Below are positions 5,885 through 13,147 of a stretch of DNA of 34,575 bases, piece by piece. Under the pieces are notes generated by a model. The model was not told the DNA's origin. It searched no databases and was given only the letters and a program-made list of their open reading frames with translations. The translations under genes were made by a program, and so were the position numbers. Origin of the DNA: Syntrophomonadaceae bacterium (GTDB lineage: Bacteria > Bacillota > Dethiobacteria > DTU022 > PWGO01); NCBI GenBank assembly GCA_003554525.1, contig PWGO01000021.1, positions 1-34,575 of the forward strand, given 5' to 3'. Each line of letters opens with the position of its first letter. The stretch's first letter is position 1.

Positions 5885-6010
5885 CTATATTATAAATATG
5901 GTATAGCCATTTATCTTTAATACCTTCATATCTTCGGCTATAGCAGCTGCTATAGAAATAACTAAAATTGCAGTTGCAACAAAAGAGGCTAATATAAAAA
6001 ATTTTTTCAT
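5885..6010 (-). CDS. 41-aa exported peptide
   Basis: The frame runs from ATG (6008-6010) to TAG (5885-5887). It encodes a charged start (MKKFF), a long hydrophobic stretch (ILASFVATAILVISIAAAIA) and a short tail of 16 residues ending TIFII. This is either a short secreted or membrane-anchored peptide or the intact 5' end of a longer gene lost by an early stop. The ribosome binding site is weak (AAAAGAG). Two perfect palindromes lie 30-65 bp upstream of its start and could be operators. No homologue is recognised. Confidence 0.45.
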   Translation of the reverse strand: MKKFFILASFVATAILVISIAAAIAEDMKVLKINGYTIFII

Positions 6011-6040
6011 GGGATAAAGCTCTTTTCAATTTTTGTTTAC

Positions 6041-6073
6041 CCTAATCGATTAAGGTGATAATGTTATAACATT
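6041..6073. promoter_or_regulatory. two adjacent palindromes, operator-like
   Basis: CCTAATCGATTAAGG (6041-6055, with core TAATCGATTA) and AATGTTATAACATT (6060-6073) are separated by 4 bp, so the centres are about 18-19 bp apart. They lie upstream of the 41-aa peptide gene (minus). Such a tandem pair fits two dimers of a regulator; the protein is unknown. Confidence 0.4.
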
Positions 6074-6394
6074 TTAAATACAATATATCACCTCATTTTT
6101 TTTGTAAACCCATATTATGTATATGTATATTGCTTTGCGGGGGCTTATTTCCTTCGATGAGCTTAATTTAGCCTTCGACTAATACATCTAATACATCAAT
6201 AAAAAAAAGGTCATTTTAGCCGGGAGGGGGCCAGAAACATCAGCGGTTATTTCATTTACTATTTCTTCGCTTACTGCATTCTGCGTTGTCTATATAATCG
6301 TTACAGTAAAAGGATTTATAACCATACTTATAGAATACAGCAACAAGTTGATCGGCCTAACAATATTCTTGATTCCCTCGGAAGGAGTTTAAGC
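6074..6394. other. AT-rich gap without a supportable gene
   Basis: This 321-bp stretch holds a perfect 9-bp tandem duplication (TAATACATC at 6180-6188 and 6189-6197). It also holds an open plus-strand frame rich in hydrophobic residues, running from about 6200 to a stop at 6390-6392 but lacking a start codon and ribosome binding site. The methyltransferase ribosome binding site (GGAAGGAG) is at its right end. No clear promoter was found for the methyltransferase. Confidence 0.5.
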
Positions 6395-7651
6395 ATGTGC
6401 AAAGAAACAACAGTACATAACTATTTAAAAGATTTTGTATTTGAAGAATCCGGCAACATGTCTCTTTTTTCACCTGACAATAAGACCATCACAGAAACGT
6501 ATTATCTACAAGACTGTACCATAACCAAATTTATAAATGAATTTTGGACCTCTAAACAACGAAAGGCTTCTTCTATTCATGAAATTTCTTATAGAGCCTG
6601 TTTTAAACCTCAATTGCCCCGCTTCTTTATTAATCTTTTAACACATCCGGAGGAAGTAATTTATGATCCTTTTAGTGGTAGAGGCACTACTACCGTTGAA
6701 GCAGGTTTGTTAAACAGAAAAGTTATCTCCAATGACATAAACCCGTTAAGTAAAATATTTACACTACCCAGGCTGGGAGTGCCTGGAGTTGACGAGGTAA
6801 TAAACCGGTTAAACAAAATACCTTTGTATAAAGACTTGAAAGCTGACCTGGATTTGTCAATGTTTTATCATCCAGACACTGAATCGGAAATCGTATCTAT
6901 TAAAAATTACCTGGAAGAACGGAAACAAAAACATAAAGAAGATAATATTGACTGTTGGATTAGAATGGTAGCCACCAACAGGTTAACCGGGCATTCAAGG
7001 GGTTTTTTCTCCGTTTACACCTTGCCGCCAAATCAAGCAGTTTCTCCAGAAAGACAGATAAAAATAAATGAAAAAAGAAATCAAAAACCCGGGTATAAAA
7101 ATACCAAAGAAATAATTATTGGTAAAACCAAAAGTTTACTAAAAAATTTAAAAGAAAATGAAATAATTAATTTAAAAAACGCCTATCAAACCGGTGTTTT
7201 TCTGGAAAAAGATGCTAGAAACACTGAAGAAATCCCCGGCAATACTGTTAAATTAACTGTGACTTCTCCACCTTTTTTGGATATTGTGCAGTATTCTAAA
7301 GACAACTGGTTAAGATGCTGGTTCAACAACATAAATACTAAAGAAGTTGAAAAACAAATTACCATGTCGCGAACAGTAGAAGAATGGTCTTCCATTATGC
7401 AAAATGTTTTCTTTGAGCTTTATAGAATAACCAAACCAGGGGGGTGGGTAGCTTTTGAGGTCGGTGAAGTTAAAAATGGAAAAATTAATCTAGAAGAATA
7501 TATTGTTCCAACAGGTATAAGGGCCGGTTTTAAATGTACTGGCATATTAATTAATCTGCAAGAATTTACCAAGACATCTAATATATGGGGTGTAAAAAAC
7601 AACAACGCCGGCACCAATACCAACCGTATTGTTTTGTTTTATAAAGAATAA
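6395..7651 (+). CDS. solitary DNA methyltransferase (N4-cytosine/N6-adenine type)
   Basis: 418 aa. The S-adenosylmethionine-binding motif I is DPFSGRGTTTVEAG (residues 91-104), followed by ISNDINP (motif II region). The catalytic motif IV is TSPPF (residues 290-294) in LTVTSPPFLDIVQYS. S-P-P-F/Y is typical of N4-cytosine or related amino-methyltransferases with the order motif I before IV; the recognition part is probably in the long basic stretch between them. The start is ATG 6395 with GAAGGAG 8 nt upstream. No restriction endonuclease gene is nearby, so it is an orphan methylase or the survivor of a restriction-modification system. It is low in GC and lies in the accessory stretch between the IS and the core genes, which supports transfer. 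It ends at a bidirectional terminator. Confidence 0.85.
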   Translation: MCKETTVHNYLKDFVFEESGNMSLFSPDNKTITETYYLQDCTITKFINEFWTSKQRKASSIHEISYRACFKPQLPRFFINLLTHPEEVIYDPFSGRGTTTVEAGLLNRKVISNDINPLSKIFTLPRLGVPGVDEVINRLNKIPLYKDLKADLDLSMFYHPDTESEIVSIKNYLEERKQKHKEDNIDCWIRMVATNRLTGHSRGFFSVYTLPPNQAVSPERQIKINEKRNQKPGYKNTKEIIIGKTKSLLKNLKENEIINLKNAYQTGVFLEKDARNTEEIPGNTVKLTVTSPPFLDIVQYSKDNWLRCWFNNINTKEVEKQITMSRTVEEWSSIMQNVFFELYRITKPGGWVAFEVGEVKNGKINLEEYIVPTGIRAGFKCTGILINLQEFTKTSNIWGVKNNNAGTNTNRIVLFYKE

Positions 7652-7736
7652 TGGTAACTGCTCACGGTGTGAAAGCTTAGGGGAAAAAAGCCCCCCCACC
7701 TTTAATTCCTCCCCCGCCAGGGGTTAGCCCGGCAAA

Positions 7737-7775
7737 ATTTAAAGCTGGCTCTTCAAAACAGAGCCAGCTTTAAAT
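7737..7775. terminator. bidirectional terminator between converging genes
   Basis: A perfect 16-bp stem (ATTTAAAGCTGGCTCT with its complement, loop TCAAAAC) is edged by A/T runs on both sides, so it can stop the methyltransferase (plus) and the lipoprotein (minus) messages. The 85 bp before it (7652-7736) contain GGTAACTGCTCA, resembling one end of the palindromic repeat family, but no second end. Confidence 0.75.
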
Positions 7776-7796
7776 CAATGATTAAACTTAAGGGGA

Positions 7797-7958
7797 TTAT
7801 TCCATCATATCATCTTTAAGTTCTTCACCCTTTTCCATAAACTCATCCTTCTGGTCCAAAATATCATCCTTATCCTTTTCACCATCGTCACATCCTGCTA
7901 CCCCTACCATGGCAATCATAAGCAGTACAGCCAAAAATAAAGACATTTTCTTTTTCAT
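7797..7958 (-). CDS. small acidic lipoprotein, 53 aa
   Basis: ATG 7956-7958 is preceded by AGGAGGAG at 7 nt spacing. The product has a lysine-rich start, a hydrophobic core and a lipobox VAGC with Cys at residue 23, so it should be lipidated and anchored on the outer face of the membrane. The mature part is only about 30 residues, made of Asp/Glu/Lys repeats (DDGEKDKDD) and likely a coiled helix. No known function. The terminator at 7737-7775 follows it, so it is a monocistronic gene. Confidence 0.8.
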   Translation of the reverse strand: MKKKMSLFLAVLLMIAMVGVAGCDDGEKDKDDILDQKDEFMEKGEELKDDMME

Positions 7959-8155
7959 GTTATTCTCCTCCTTATTAAAGATATTTCGTAAAAATTATTC
8001 GTTAATAAATAGTAAATTACCTTCCAGTCATGAAAAATTTTCAATTATTTTGATTTTATCTCCGGTATCAGTTTGTAACCATATATCTTACCGGTGATTG
8101 TTTCCTTAGTCAAATCCTTCGCCGCCATGTTATTAGAAATGGCCTGCTTTCATCT

Positions 8156-8587
8156 TTAACTGTCTTCGGAATCGGTAAACAGGTCTTCATAATCAAGAGT
8201 AAATTCTATTAACCTGGTAGCCATATATATCGGCACTTCAAAGCGCAAGGCAAGGGCTACTGCATCACTGGGCCTTGCATCGAGGCAGTAATTCTCTTCA
8301 CCCTGGTACAAGTGTATTTCCGCGTAGTAAGTGTCATCTTTTATATCGGAGATGACTATTTTTTCTACTTCTCCTTTAAGTGTTTTGCAAAAATTTACTA
8401 GCAGGTCGTGGGTCAGCGGACGCGGAGCCGATTTTCCTTCCAGAGGTATTGCTATAGCCTGGGCTTCAAAAGCTCCTATAACTATAGGCAATACCGTTTT
8501 TTCTTCGCTATCCGTTAACAGTAAAGAATAACTACCCTGTTGCGACATGGCAATTGTTTTTACCTGTAATTCTATCAGCTCCTTCAC
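8156..8587 (-). CDS. bifunctional nuclease family protein (BFN/DUF151)
   Basis: 143 aa. The single BFN domain is recognised by LPIVIGAFEAQAIAIPLEG near residues 33-52, the THDLL segment, and LDARPSDAVALALRFEVPIY near residues 101-120. Plant members have been reported as nucleases; bacterial ones are widespread and little characterised, so nuclease activity here is only a family guess. An acidic tail (DLFTDSEDS) follows. The start is given as GTG 8585-8587; other members begin near the IELQVKTI segment, and AAGGAG at 8576-8583 could serve an unusual start a few codons later, so the first residues are uncertain. A four-unit 13-bp tandem repeat lies directly upstream. Confidence 0.85.
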   Translation of the reverse strand: MKELIELQVKTIAMSQQGSYSLLLTDSEEKTVLPIVIGAFEAQAIAIPLEGKSAPRPLTHDLLVNFCKTLKGEVEKIVISDIKDDTYYAEIHLYQGEENYCLDARPSDAVALALRFEVPIYMATRLIEFTLDYEDLFTDSEDS

Positions 8588-8593
8588 CCCCTC

Positions 8594-8644
8594 TCATGGT
8601 TCTAACTCATGGTTCTAACTCATGGTTCTAACTCATGGTTCTAA
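8594..8644 (-). repeat. 13-bp tandem repeat in the leader of the BFN gene
   Basis: TCATGGTTCTAAC (plus strand) is repeated three times at 8594-8632, with a fourth unit lacking its last base (8633-8644). The array ends 6 bp before the GTG start of the minus-strand BFN gene. On that strand each junction reads ATGAGTTAG, a two-codon start-stop unit. The array could change length by slippage and alter leader spacing or translation. Confidence 0.9.
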
Positions 8645-8649
8645 AATAA

Positions 8650-8662
8650 CGGGAAGCACCCG
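8650..8662 (-). terminator. weak terminator after the carbonic anhydrase gene
   Basis: On the minus strand CGGG-TGCTT-CCCG is followed by TTATTTT. The stem is only 4-5 bp, so this is a weak candidate, 28 bases after the stop codon of the gamma-carbonic anhydrase gene. Confidence 0.3.
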
Positions 8663-8689
8663 AATTTACTTGACTTTGAACCGGCCACG

Positions 8690-9208
8690 TTATTCCCCAA
8701 GGTGTTCCATGTAGCAGCAGGCCCGGTGCCAGTATTGTTTATAGTGCCCCTCACGTGTAGGGTGCTCCCGGGAAGATAACTCCCGCACCACTTTCGCCGG
8801 TGAGCCCAGGGCCAGAGTGCCCGGGGGAATAACGGTTCCCGAAGGCAACAGCGCTCCTGCTCCTACGATGGCGCCGGCTCCTACCCTGCTCCCGTTTAGT
8901 ATTACCGTTCCCATACCTATCAGCACTTCATCTTCAACTGTACATCCGTGCAAAACGGAGTTATGCCCCACAGTAACCATGTCCCCAATTTCCGTAGGGT
9001 AGCCTTCGTCGGTATGCAAAGTGGAGTTATCCTGCACGTTTGTTTCCCGGCCTATAGTTATTCTGTCAATATCTCCACGCAACACAGTGTTAAACCATAT
9101 ACTGGAGCAGGAATCGATGTAGACGTTTCCAATAATATACGCACCCGGGGCGACAAACGTTTCCCGGGCCAGCTGCGGGTAATATCCATTAAAGGTTATG
9201 ATTTTCAT
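8690..9208 (-). CDS. gamma-carbonic anhydrase family protein
   Basis: 172 aa, left-handed beta-helix made of hexapeptide repeats (for example VGAGAIVGAGALLPSGTVIP), ending in an alpha-helix. The zinc ligands expected for the family are present: His65 in TLHTD and His82/His87 in VGHNSVLHG. It therefore may be a metal-binding trimer with carbonic anhydrase activity, though many members of this YrdA/PaaY-like group are poorly active or act on CoA esters. It overlaps the UPF0280 gene by 20 nt, so the two are co-translated with the NIL-ferredoxin gene ahead of them. Confidence 0.88.
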   Translation of the reverse strand: MKIITFNGYYPQLARETFVAPGAYIIGNVYIDSCSSIWFNTVLRGDIDRITIGRETNVQDNSTLHTDEGYPTEIGDMVTVGHNSVLHGCTVEDEVLIGMGTVILNGSRVGAGAIVGAGALLPSGTVIPPGTLALGSPAKVVRELSSREHPTREGHYKQYWHRACCYMEHLGE

Positions 9209-9989
9209 TCCCGGCCCCCTTTATTTTATTTTGGTTTTCTTTTTCGGTAGCAGACAGCCTACACAGCTGAATTTCACCCCATGCAGCCAGCTCGTCTTCG
9301 CAAATTATCAATATCCCAGTTACGCCCTCAATATCTCTGCAGTTTTCTATGGTCACCGGGAGGTCTTTTTTGCTTTTTATTTCGTTTCCCAGGGCAGTAG
9401 CAGCGGCATCAGCAAGAGGTACAGAGGGAGAAAGCACTACTACGGCATCTGCTTTGCCCTTGCTGTAAGAAGGGCCCAATACCCCGGAAGAAGTACATAT
9501 CCCCAGAGGGGTCTGCTGTGGGGATATCTTCAAACCTGTTTTGCCGCTTAAAGGAGAATCCCCGGCGTATATACTTATAACCCTGGTATGCCTGGAATAC
9601 AGAAAAATATCCCCCCCGTTTTCCACAATCACTTCTTTAACCCCCTGCTGCAGCAGGTGCTTTCCCGCTATTTCCGCAAAAACCCCCGCAACCGCAGCCA
9701 TAGGGCCTACCCGGGCAGTATTCCCGGCCTTGACCATGCGATGCACTATTAGCGGTGCATTTTCTATCAGGTACGGCTCCAGGGTTTCCTTAAATCCAGG
9801 GTTTTCTTTAATATAGTTCTCCAGCTGAAGGCGGTGCTTCCATATAATTTTTTCCAGGGACCCTTTTAATTCTTCCCGGAAGCTCTCCCTGTCTACTGCA
9901 ACCCACAGGTCAGTTTCTTTGATATTTACTTTAAAATCAAAAAGGTCACTGCTTCCCAGACTCTCCCTGTAAAACCGGCGTGAACTCAT
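9189..9989 (-). CDS. UPF0280 family protein (ApbE-like fold, COG2122)
   Basis: 266 aa, the usual length for the family. Signature segments are APLIVHRMVKAGNTARVGPM, VIVENGGDIF, GICTSSGVLGPSYSKGKADA and ADAAATALGNEI, which parallel the flavin-transferase (ApbE) core. In methanogens the COG2122 member has been linked genetically and biochemically to homocysteine formation from aspartate semialdehyde and sulfide, together with a DUF39 protein and a NIL-ferredoxin. Here it directly follows a NIL-ferredoxin gene (TAATG overlap), which supports a shared role in sulfur/methionine metabolism. No DUF39 gene is present in the window. Confidence 0.88.
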   Translation of the reverse strand: MSSRRFYRESLGSSDLFDFKVNIKETDLWVAVDRESFREELKGSLEKIIWKHRLQLENYIKENPGFKETLEPYLIENAPLIVHRMVKAGNTARVGPMAAVAGVFAEIAGKHLLQQGVKEVIVENGGDIFLYSRHTRVISIYAGDSPLSGKTGLKISPQQTPLGICTSSGVLGPSYSKGKADAVVVLSPSVPLADAAATALGNEIKSKKDLPVTIENCRDIEGVTGILIICEDELAAWGEIQLCRLSATEKENQNKIKGAGNENHNL

Positions 9990-10405
9990 TAAGTTTCTTC
10001 CTTAATAGCCTCTATAGCCCGCACAGGGCATACCATCAAACAATGCTCACAGGCTACACATTTACTTTCGTTAAAATTTACACGCATTTCAGGGCGCTGG
10101 ATTTCCAGGGCCCCTGTAGGACAAAAAGCAGAACAGGAGCCACATTCTGTACACAAATCTTCTCTCCAGACTATTTGCTGCTGCAGGCCAAATATACCCA
10201 AACCCTGTTCTTTTAGCCAGTCTACGGCTTTCAAGTATTTTTCCTGGTCTCCTTCTATTTCCACTACCATCCTGCCTTCTTTCCTGGGACTAATATCAGC
10301 TTTTAGAATATTTACTTTTAGATCAAAATCTTTTACCAGGTTATAAATTACCGGTTCCTCCACTACATGGGTAGGATATTTCAGGACAATTTTTTGCTTG
10401 CTCAT
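9989..10405 (-). CDS. NIL-domain 2[4Fe-4S] ferredoxin
   Basis: 138 aa. The N-terminal NIL domain (residues 1-75, strand-rich with KVNILKADISPRKEGRMVVE) is the small-ligand-sensing fold also found in methionine ABC transporters. The C-terminal part has two complete cluster-binding motifs, CTECGSCSAFCPTG and CVACEHCLMVCPVR. It is probably the electron carrier for sulfide incorporation into homocysteine, as proposed for the methanogen homologue that works with DUF39 and UPF0280 proteins. ATG 10403-10405 has a ribosome binding site (AGGAGGAT) upstream. A palindromic repeat copy begins 43 bp upstream, and a lone -10-like TATAAT (10609-10614, minus) lies beyond it, so transcription may cross the repeat. 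Confidence 0.9.
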   Translation of the reverse strand: MSKQKIVLKYPTHVVEEPVIYNLVKDFDLKVNILKADISPRKEGRMVVEIEGDQEKYLKAVDWLKEQGLGIFGLQQQIVWREDLCTECGSCSAFCPTGALEIQRPEMRVNFNESKCVACEHCLMVCPVRAIEAIKEET

Positions 10406-10447
10406 GTTTATTATCTATCCTCCTTTAACCGCGTAACTTAATTATTT

Positions 10448-10595
10448 GTAACTACTCAGGCATCCACTGCTGCGCCAGGGGGACGGTTCCATCGTCTTCC
10501 CTTCGGCCTTGCGCACAGCTAAAGGTGACGCTCGAACCGTCCCCGCTCAGCGCAGCATGCCTCTTAACTTACCCTTCCCTGGCTTGAGTAGTTAC
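10448..10595 (-). repeat. palindromic mobile-like repeat, copy B (148 bp)
   Basis: It has the same ends (GTAACTACTCA ... TGAGTAGTTAC) and the same internal arms (GCTGCGC with GCGCAGC; GGGGACGGTT with AACCGTCCCC) as copy A, with differences mainly in the central loop region. The flanks are AATTATTT (10440-10447) and AATTATTA (10596-10603), an 8-bp direct repeat with one mismatch. It is in the same orientation as copy A relative to the downstream minus-strand gene, which starts 43 bp away. If transcribed it would place a long hairpin in the leader of the NIL-ferredoxin operon. Confidence 0.88.
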
Positions 10596-10660
10596 AATTA
10601 TTAAAGCTATTATAACATATTACTGCAGCAGGTGAGTACCTCCCTTATAGAGGTACAATA

Positions 10661-10685
10661 TAAAAGCCTGAATTATTTACCAGGC
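10661..10685 (-). terminator. terminator of the flagellar/chemotaxis operon
   Basis: On the minus strand GCCTG and CAGGC close a 10-nt loop and are followed by TTTTATATT, 30 bases after the cheR stop. A second, 7-bp hairpin (GTACCTC/GAGGTAC, 10636-10656) follows without a T-run. Together they separate the motility cluster from the NIL-ferredoxin operon. Confidence 0.55.
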
Positions 10686-10715
10686 ATTTTATTGCAGCGA
10701 TATTGAATTTTATAT

Positions 10716-11498
10716 CTACTTTTTACGGTAAATAGCAGAATATTTCCTTTCCAGCCCAAAACGATGCGCTTCACTGATATATTCGGCACATCCAATTACC
10801 AGGTACCCTCCCAAAGGCATGAGGTTAACAAACCGGTTTATAACCTCTTCCTGAATCTCTGTTTTAAAGTAAATAAAAACATTACGGCACAAAATAAGGT
10901 GCATAGTTTGCAAACCGTGCAGGGGCTTTAACAAGTCCTGCTGACGGTAGGTTACCATGTTTTTATACCTGTCTTTTATATAGTACCAATCTCCTTCTTT
11001 ATTAAAACATTTACCCAGCAACGCCGTAGGAACTTTTTCTACCTGCCTCCAGCTATACTTTCCTTCACGGGCTCTTTCCAGGGCTTTCTGGTCAAAATCG
11101 CCGGCCAGTATACTAGCGCGGTTGTGAGCATTTAATTCTTCCAGTATTATGGCCACGGTATAAGGCTCTTCCCCGTTGGAACATCCGGCGCTCCATATGT
11201 TTATGTCTTTAAATTTTTGTAAGAGCTCCGGCAGTACATTTTTTTTAAGATTTTCGTAAACGTGTTCGTCCCGGAAGAATCCAGAGGTATTTATAGTCAG
11301 ATAAGTCAGGAATTTATTTAGCGCTTCCTGGTCAGTATCCAGCCACTGGAAGAAGTCTTGAAATCCCGTACAACCTTCCCGGGTAATCATCTGCCGTATT
11401 CTTCTCTCCATCTGGCGCTGCTTGTAGCTGTCCAAATCCAGTGAAGTTTTTTCCCTAAACTTTTTTTTAAATTCTTCAAAGTCCCACTCTTTATTCAC
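10716..11498 (-). CDS. cheR: chemotaxis protein methyltransferase CheR
   Basis: 260 aa. It transfers methyl groups from S-adenosylmethionine to glutamates of chemoreceptors. The N-terminal helical domain has SYKQRQMERRIRQMI. The catalytic domain has the SAM-binding IWSAGCSNGEEPYTVA (about residues 99-114), GDFDQKAL and the LILCRNVFIYF segment. GTG 11496-11498 follows AGGAGGTATAC. It is the last gene of the cluster, 18 bp after cheB. No chemoreceptor gene is in the window, so the receptors are encoded elsewhere. Confidence 0.95.
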   Translation of the reverse strand: MNKEWDFEEFKKKFREKTSLDLDSYKQRQMERRIRQMITREGCTGFQDFFQWLDTDQEALNKFLTYLTINTSGFFRDEHVYENLKKNVLPELLQKFKDINIWSAGCSNGEEPYTVAIILEELNAHNRASILAGDFDQKALERAREGKYSWRQVEKVPTALLGKCFNKEGDWYYIKDRYKNMVTYRQQDLLKPLHGLQTMHLILCRNVFIYFKTEIQEEVINRFVNLMPLGGYLVIGCAEYISEAHRFGLERKYSAIYRKK

Positions 11499-11516
11499 CG
11501 TATACCTCCTAAACTG

Positions 11517-12662
11517 CTACTTTCTGGGTTCGCGGGCAGATTTTTTTATTCCTTCTTTTAATTTCCTGGCCCATTGAACTATCTCCGATGATATACCTGA
11601 CAGGGGAGCAATTATGTCACTGCTTCCACTGGAAATTACTGCTTCGGGCATTCCCTTTACCACTGCTGTGGCCGGATCCTGGACTATTACACAGGAAAGG
11701 GATTTTTGTTTTTTCAGCTTTCTGGTAGACAAAGAACCGTCTTTACCCATGCCGGTTAGAACCACTGCTACTACTTCATAAGGGCTGTCAATGAGAGATT
11801 CCAGCATGACATCAAATGCCGGACGAACATGGTGCACCCGTTCTCCCCGGTCCAGCAATGTCCTTCCGTTTTTATCCAGCACCAGGTGGTAGTTTCCGGG
11901 GGCCACATAAACTCTGCCTTCGTAGAGTTTGTCCCCGTTAACGGCTTCTTTTACGCGAAAAGGGGAAGCTGCATCCAGGCGCCGGGCAAAAGAAGAGGTA
12001 AACCCCGAAGGCATATGCTGAGTTATCATCACCGCGGCAGGCAGACTGGCGGGCAGTTTGTTTAAAACTTCTTCCAGGGCGCGCGGCCCCCCCGTCGAAG
12101 CACCCATGGCCACTACTACCTTGGCTTCTTCTTGCTTTGCTTCTTTTTGAGCTGCGGGAATTTGTTCTTTTTCCCTGGTAACCTTTGCTGTTTCCCGGTG
12201 GGAGACTATATCCAGCCTTGCTGTTGCAGCAGCCTTTATCTTCAGTGGAAGCGTTTTTTTAAGTTCTTCTAAAGTTTCCCCGCTTTTAAGGCCGGTAGGC
12301 TTTGGAACAAAATCAACCGCACCGGCGTTCAAGGCTTCCAGGGTGATTTCACTTCCTTCAAAGGTATGGCTGCTAACAATTATTACTGGCAATGGATTTT
12401 TGGCCATCAGTTGCTTAAGGCTGGATATTCCATCCAGCCTGGGCATTTCCAGGTCCATGGTCATTATATCGGGATCGATTTTTTCTCTTTTACGAAGTGC
12501 TTCTTCCCCGTTGCGGGCCGTTCCGGCCAGTTCCATTTCGGGGTGCTGTTCCACTATATCGCCAATAATCTTTCTCATGAAAGCAGAATCATCTACTACC
12601 AGAACCCTTATGTGCTGCTTGGTCTTCCCGCCTTTCCTGCCCGATCTTTTGTCCTGGTTCAA
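11517..12662 (-). CDS. cheB: chemotaxis response regulator methylesterase CheB
   Basis: 381 aa, two domains. The receiver domain has the acidic pair VVDDSAF (residues 24-25) and the phosphoacceptor Asp70 in IMTMDLEMPRLDG. A linker of about 50 residues leads to the methylesterase/deamidase domain with the Ser-His-Asp triad in MGASTGGPRA, ITQHMPSGF and LTGMGKDGS. It removes receptor methyl groups when phosphorylated by CheA. It starts with TTG at 12660-12662, overlapping the cheD stop (TTGA), with GGAGAG 7 nt upstream. The N terminus has an extra basic stretch of about 16 residues before the receiver. Confidence 0.95.
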   Translation of the reverse strand: MNQDKRSGRKGGKTKQHIRVLVVDDSAFMRKIIGDIVEQHPEMELAGTARNGEEALRKREKIDPDIMTMDLEMPRLDGISSLKQLMAKNPLPVIIVSSHTFEGSEITLEALNAGAVDFVPKPTGLKSGETLEELKKTLPLKIKAAATARLDIVSHRETAKVTREKEQIPAAQKEAKQEEAKVVVAMGASTGGPRALEEVLNKLPASLPAAVMITQHMPSGFTSSFARRLDAASPFRVKEAVNGDKLYEGRVYVAPGNYHLVLDKNGRTLLDRGERVHHVRPAFDVMLESLIDSPYEVVAVVLTGMGKDGSLSTRKLKKQKSLSCVIVQDPATAVVKGMPEAVISSGSSDIIAPLSGISSEIVQWARKLKEGIKKSAREPRK

Positions 12663-13147
12663 AGTCTTTTCTCTCCTCTACCTACAGTTGATATAGTCAC
12701 TTTTCCTGTATCGACATAAAGCTTCATGGTACGCCCGTGGCTGCCGCCAACATCTTCTGCCAAAACCGGTATATTTAGTTCCTTCAAGGTTTTACGGACC
12801 ATTTCCAGGTTCCGCTCTCCTATTCCCATTACATTGGAGTTATCTCCAAATAGTTTGCTTCCCCCGGCAATTTTAGCTACTACCCTGGACCTTTTAGCGC
12901 CAAGTTTCTCCATATTTTCTACCAGCAGGGGAAGAGCGGTGTCTGCAAATTTAGCCGGGTTGTATTTTTCTGAGGGTTTTTTCATAAACTGCTTGCTGTC
13001 CGATAGCAGCACATGGGCCAGCCCTCCTACTTCCGCTTGTTCATCATAAAGAGCTATACCTACGCAGGAGCCCAACCCTATTGTGACAAGAAGCCCCCCT
13101 TCCTTCTTGACTGCCAGGTCTGCTATCTTTACCTTTATTGTCTCCAT
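12659..13147 (-). CDS. cheD: chemoreceptor glutamine deamidase CheD
   Basis: 162 aa. The catalytic Cys28 in TIGLGSCVGIALYD and His45 in GGLAHVLLSDS are present. The domain is completed by AKIAGGSKLFG and the C-terminal EDVGGSHGRTMKLYVDTG. CheD deamidates receptor glutamines and, in Bacillus, forms a complex with CheC that links adaptation to CheY-P level. The ATG follows the cheC stop with no gap, so the two partners are co-translated. Confidence 0.95.
   Translation of the reverse strand: METIKVKIADLAVKKEGGLLVTIGLGSCVGIALYDEQAEVGGLAHVLLSDSKQFMKKPSEKYNPAKFADTALPLLVENMEKLGAKRSRVVAKIAGGSKLFGDNSNVMGIGERNLEMVRKTLKELNIPVLAEDVGGSHGRTMKLYVDTGKVTISTVGRGEKRL

Noticed and set aside
6200-6392. Hydrophobic open plus-strand frame before the methyltransferase
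   Set aside because: No start codon or ribosome binding site in frame; no recognisable motif.
7652-7690. GGTAACTGCTCA next to the methyltransferase stop, like one end of the palindromic repeat
   Set aside because: No matching second end or internal arms nearby, so a fourth copy cannot be supported.
8594-8644. CRISPR-like repeats
   Set aside because: Units are 13 bp and directly adjacent without spacers; it is a simple tandem array. No CRISPR array or cas gene is in the window.
10406-10447. Riboswitch (for example SAM-type) before the NIL-ferredoxin operon
   Set aside because: Only about 40 bp lie between the start and the repeat, with no conserved riboswitch core visible.
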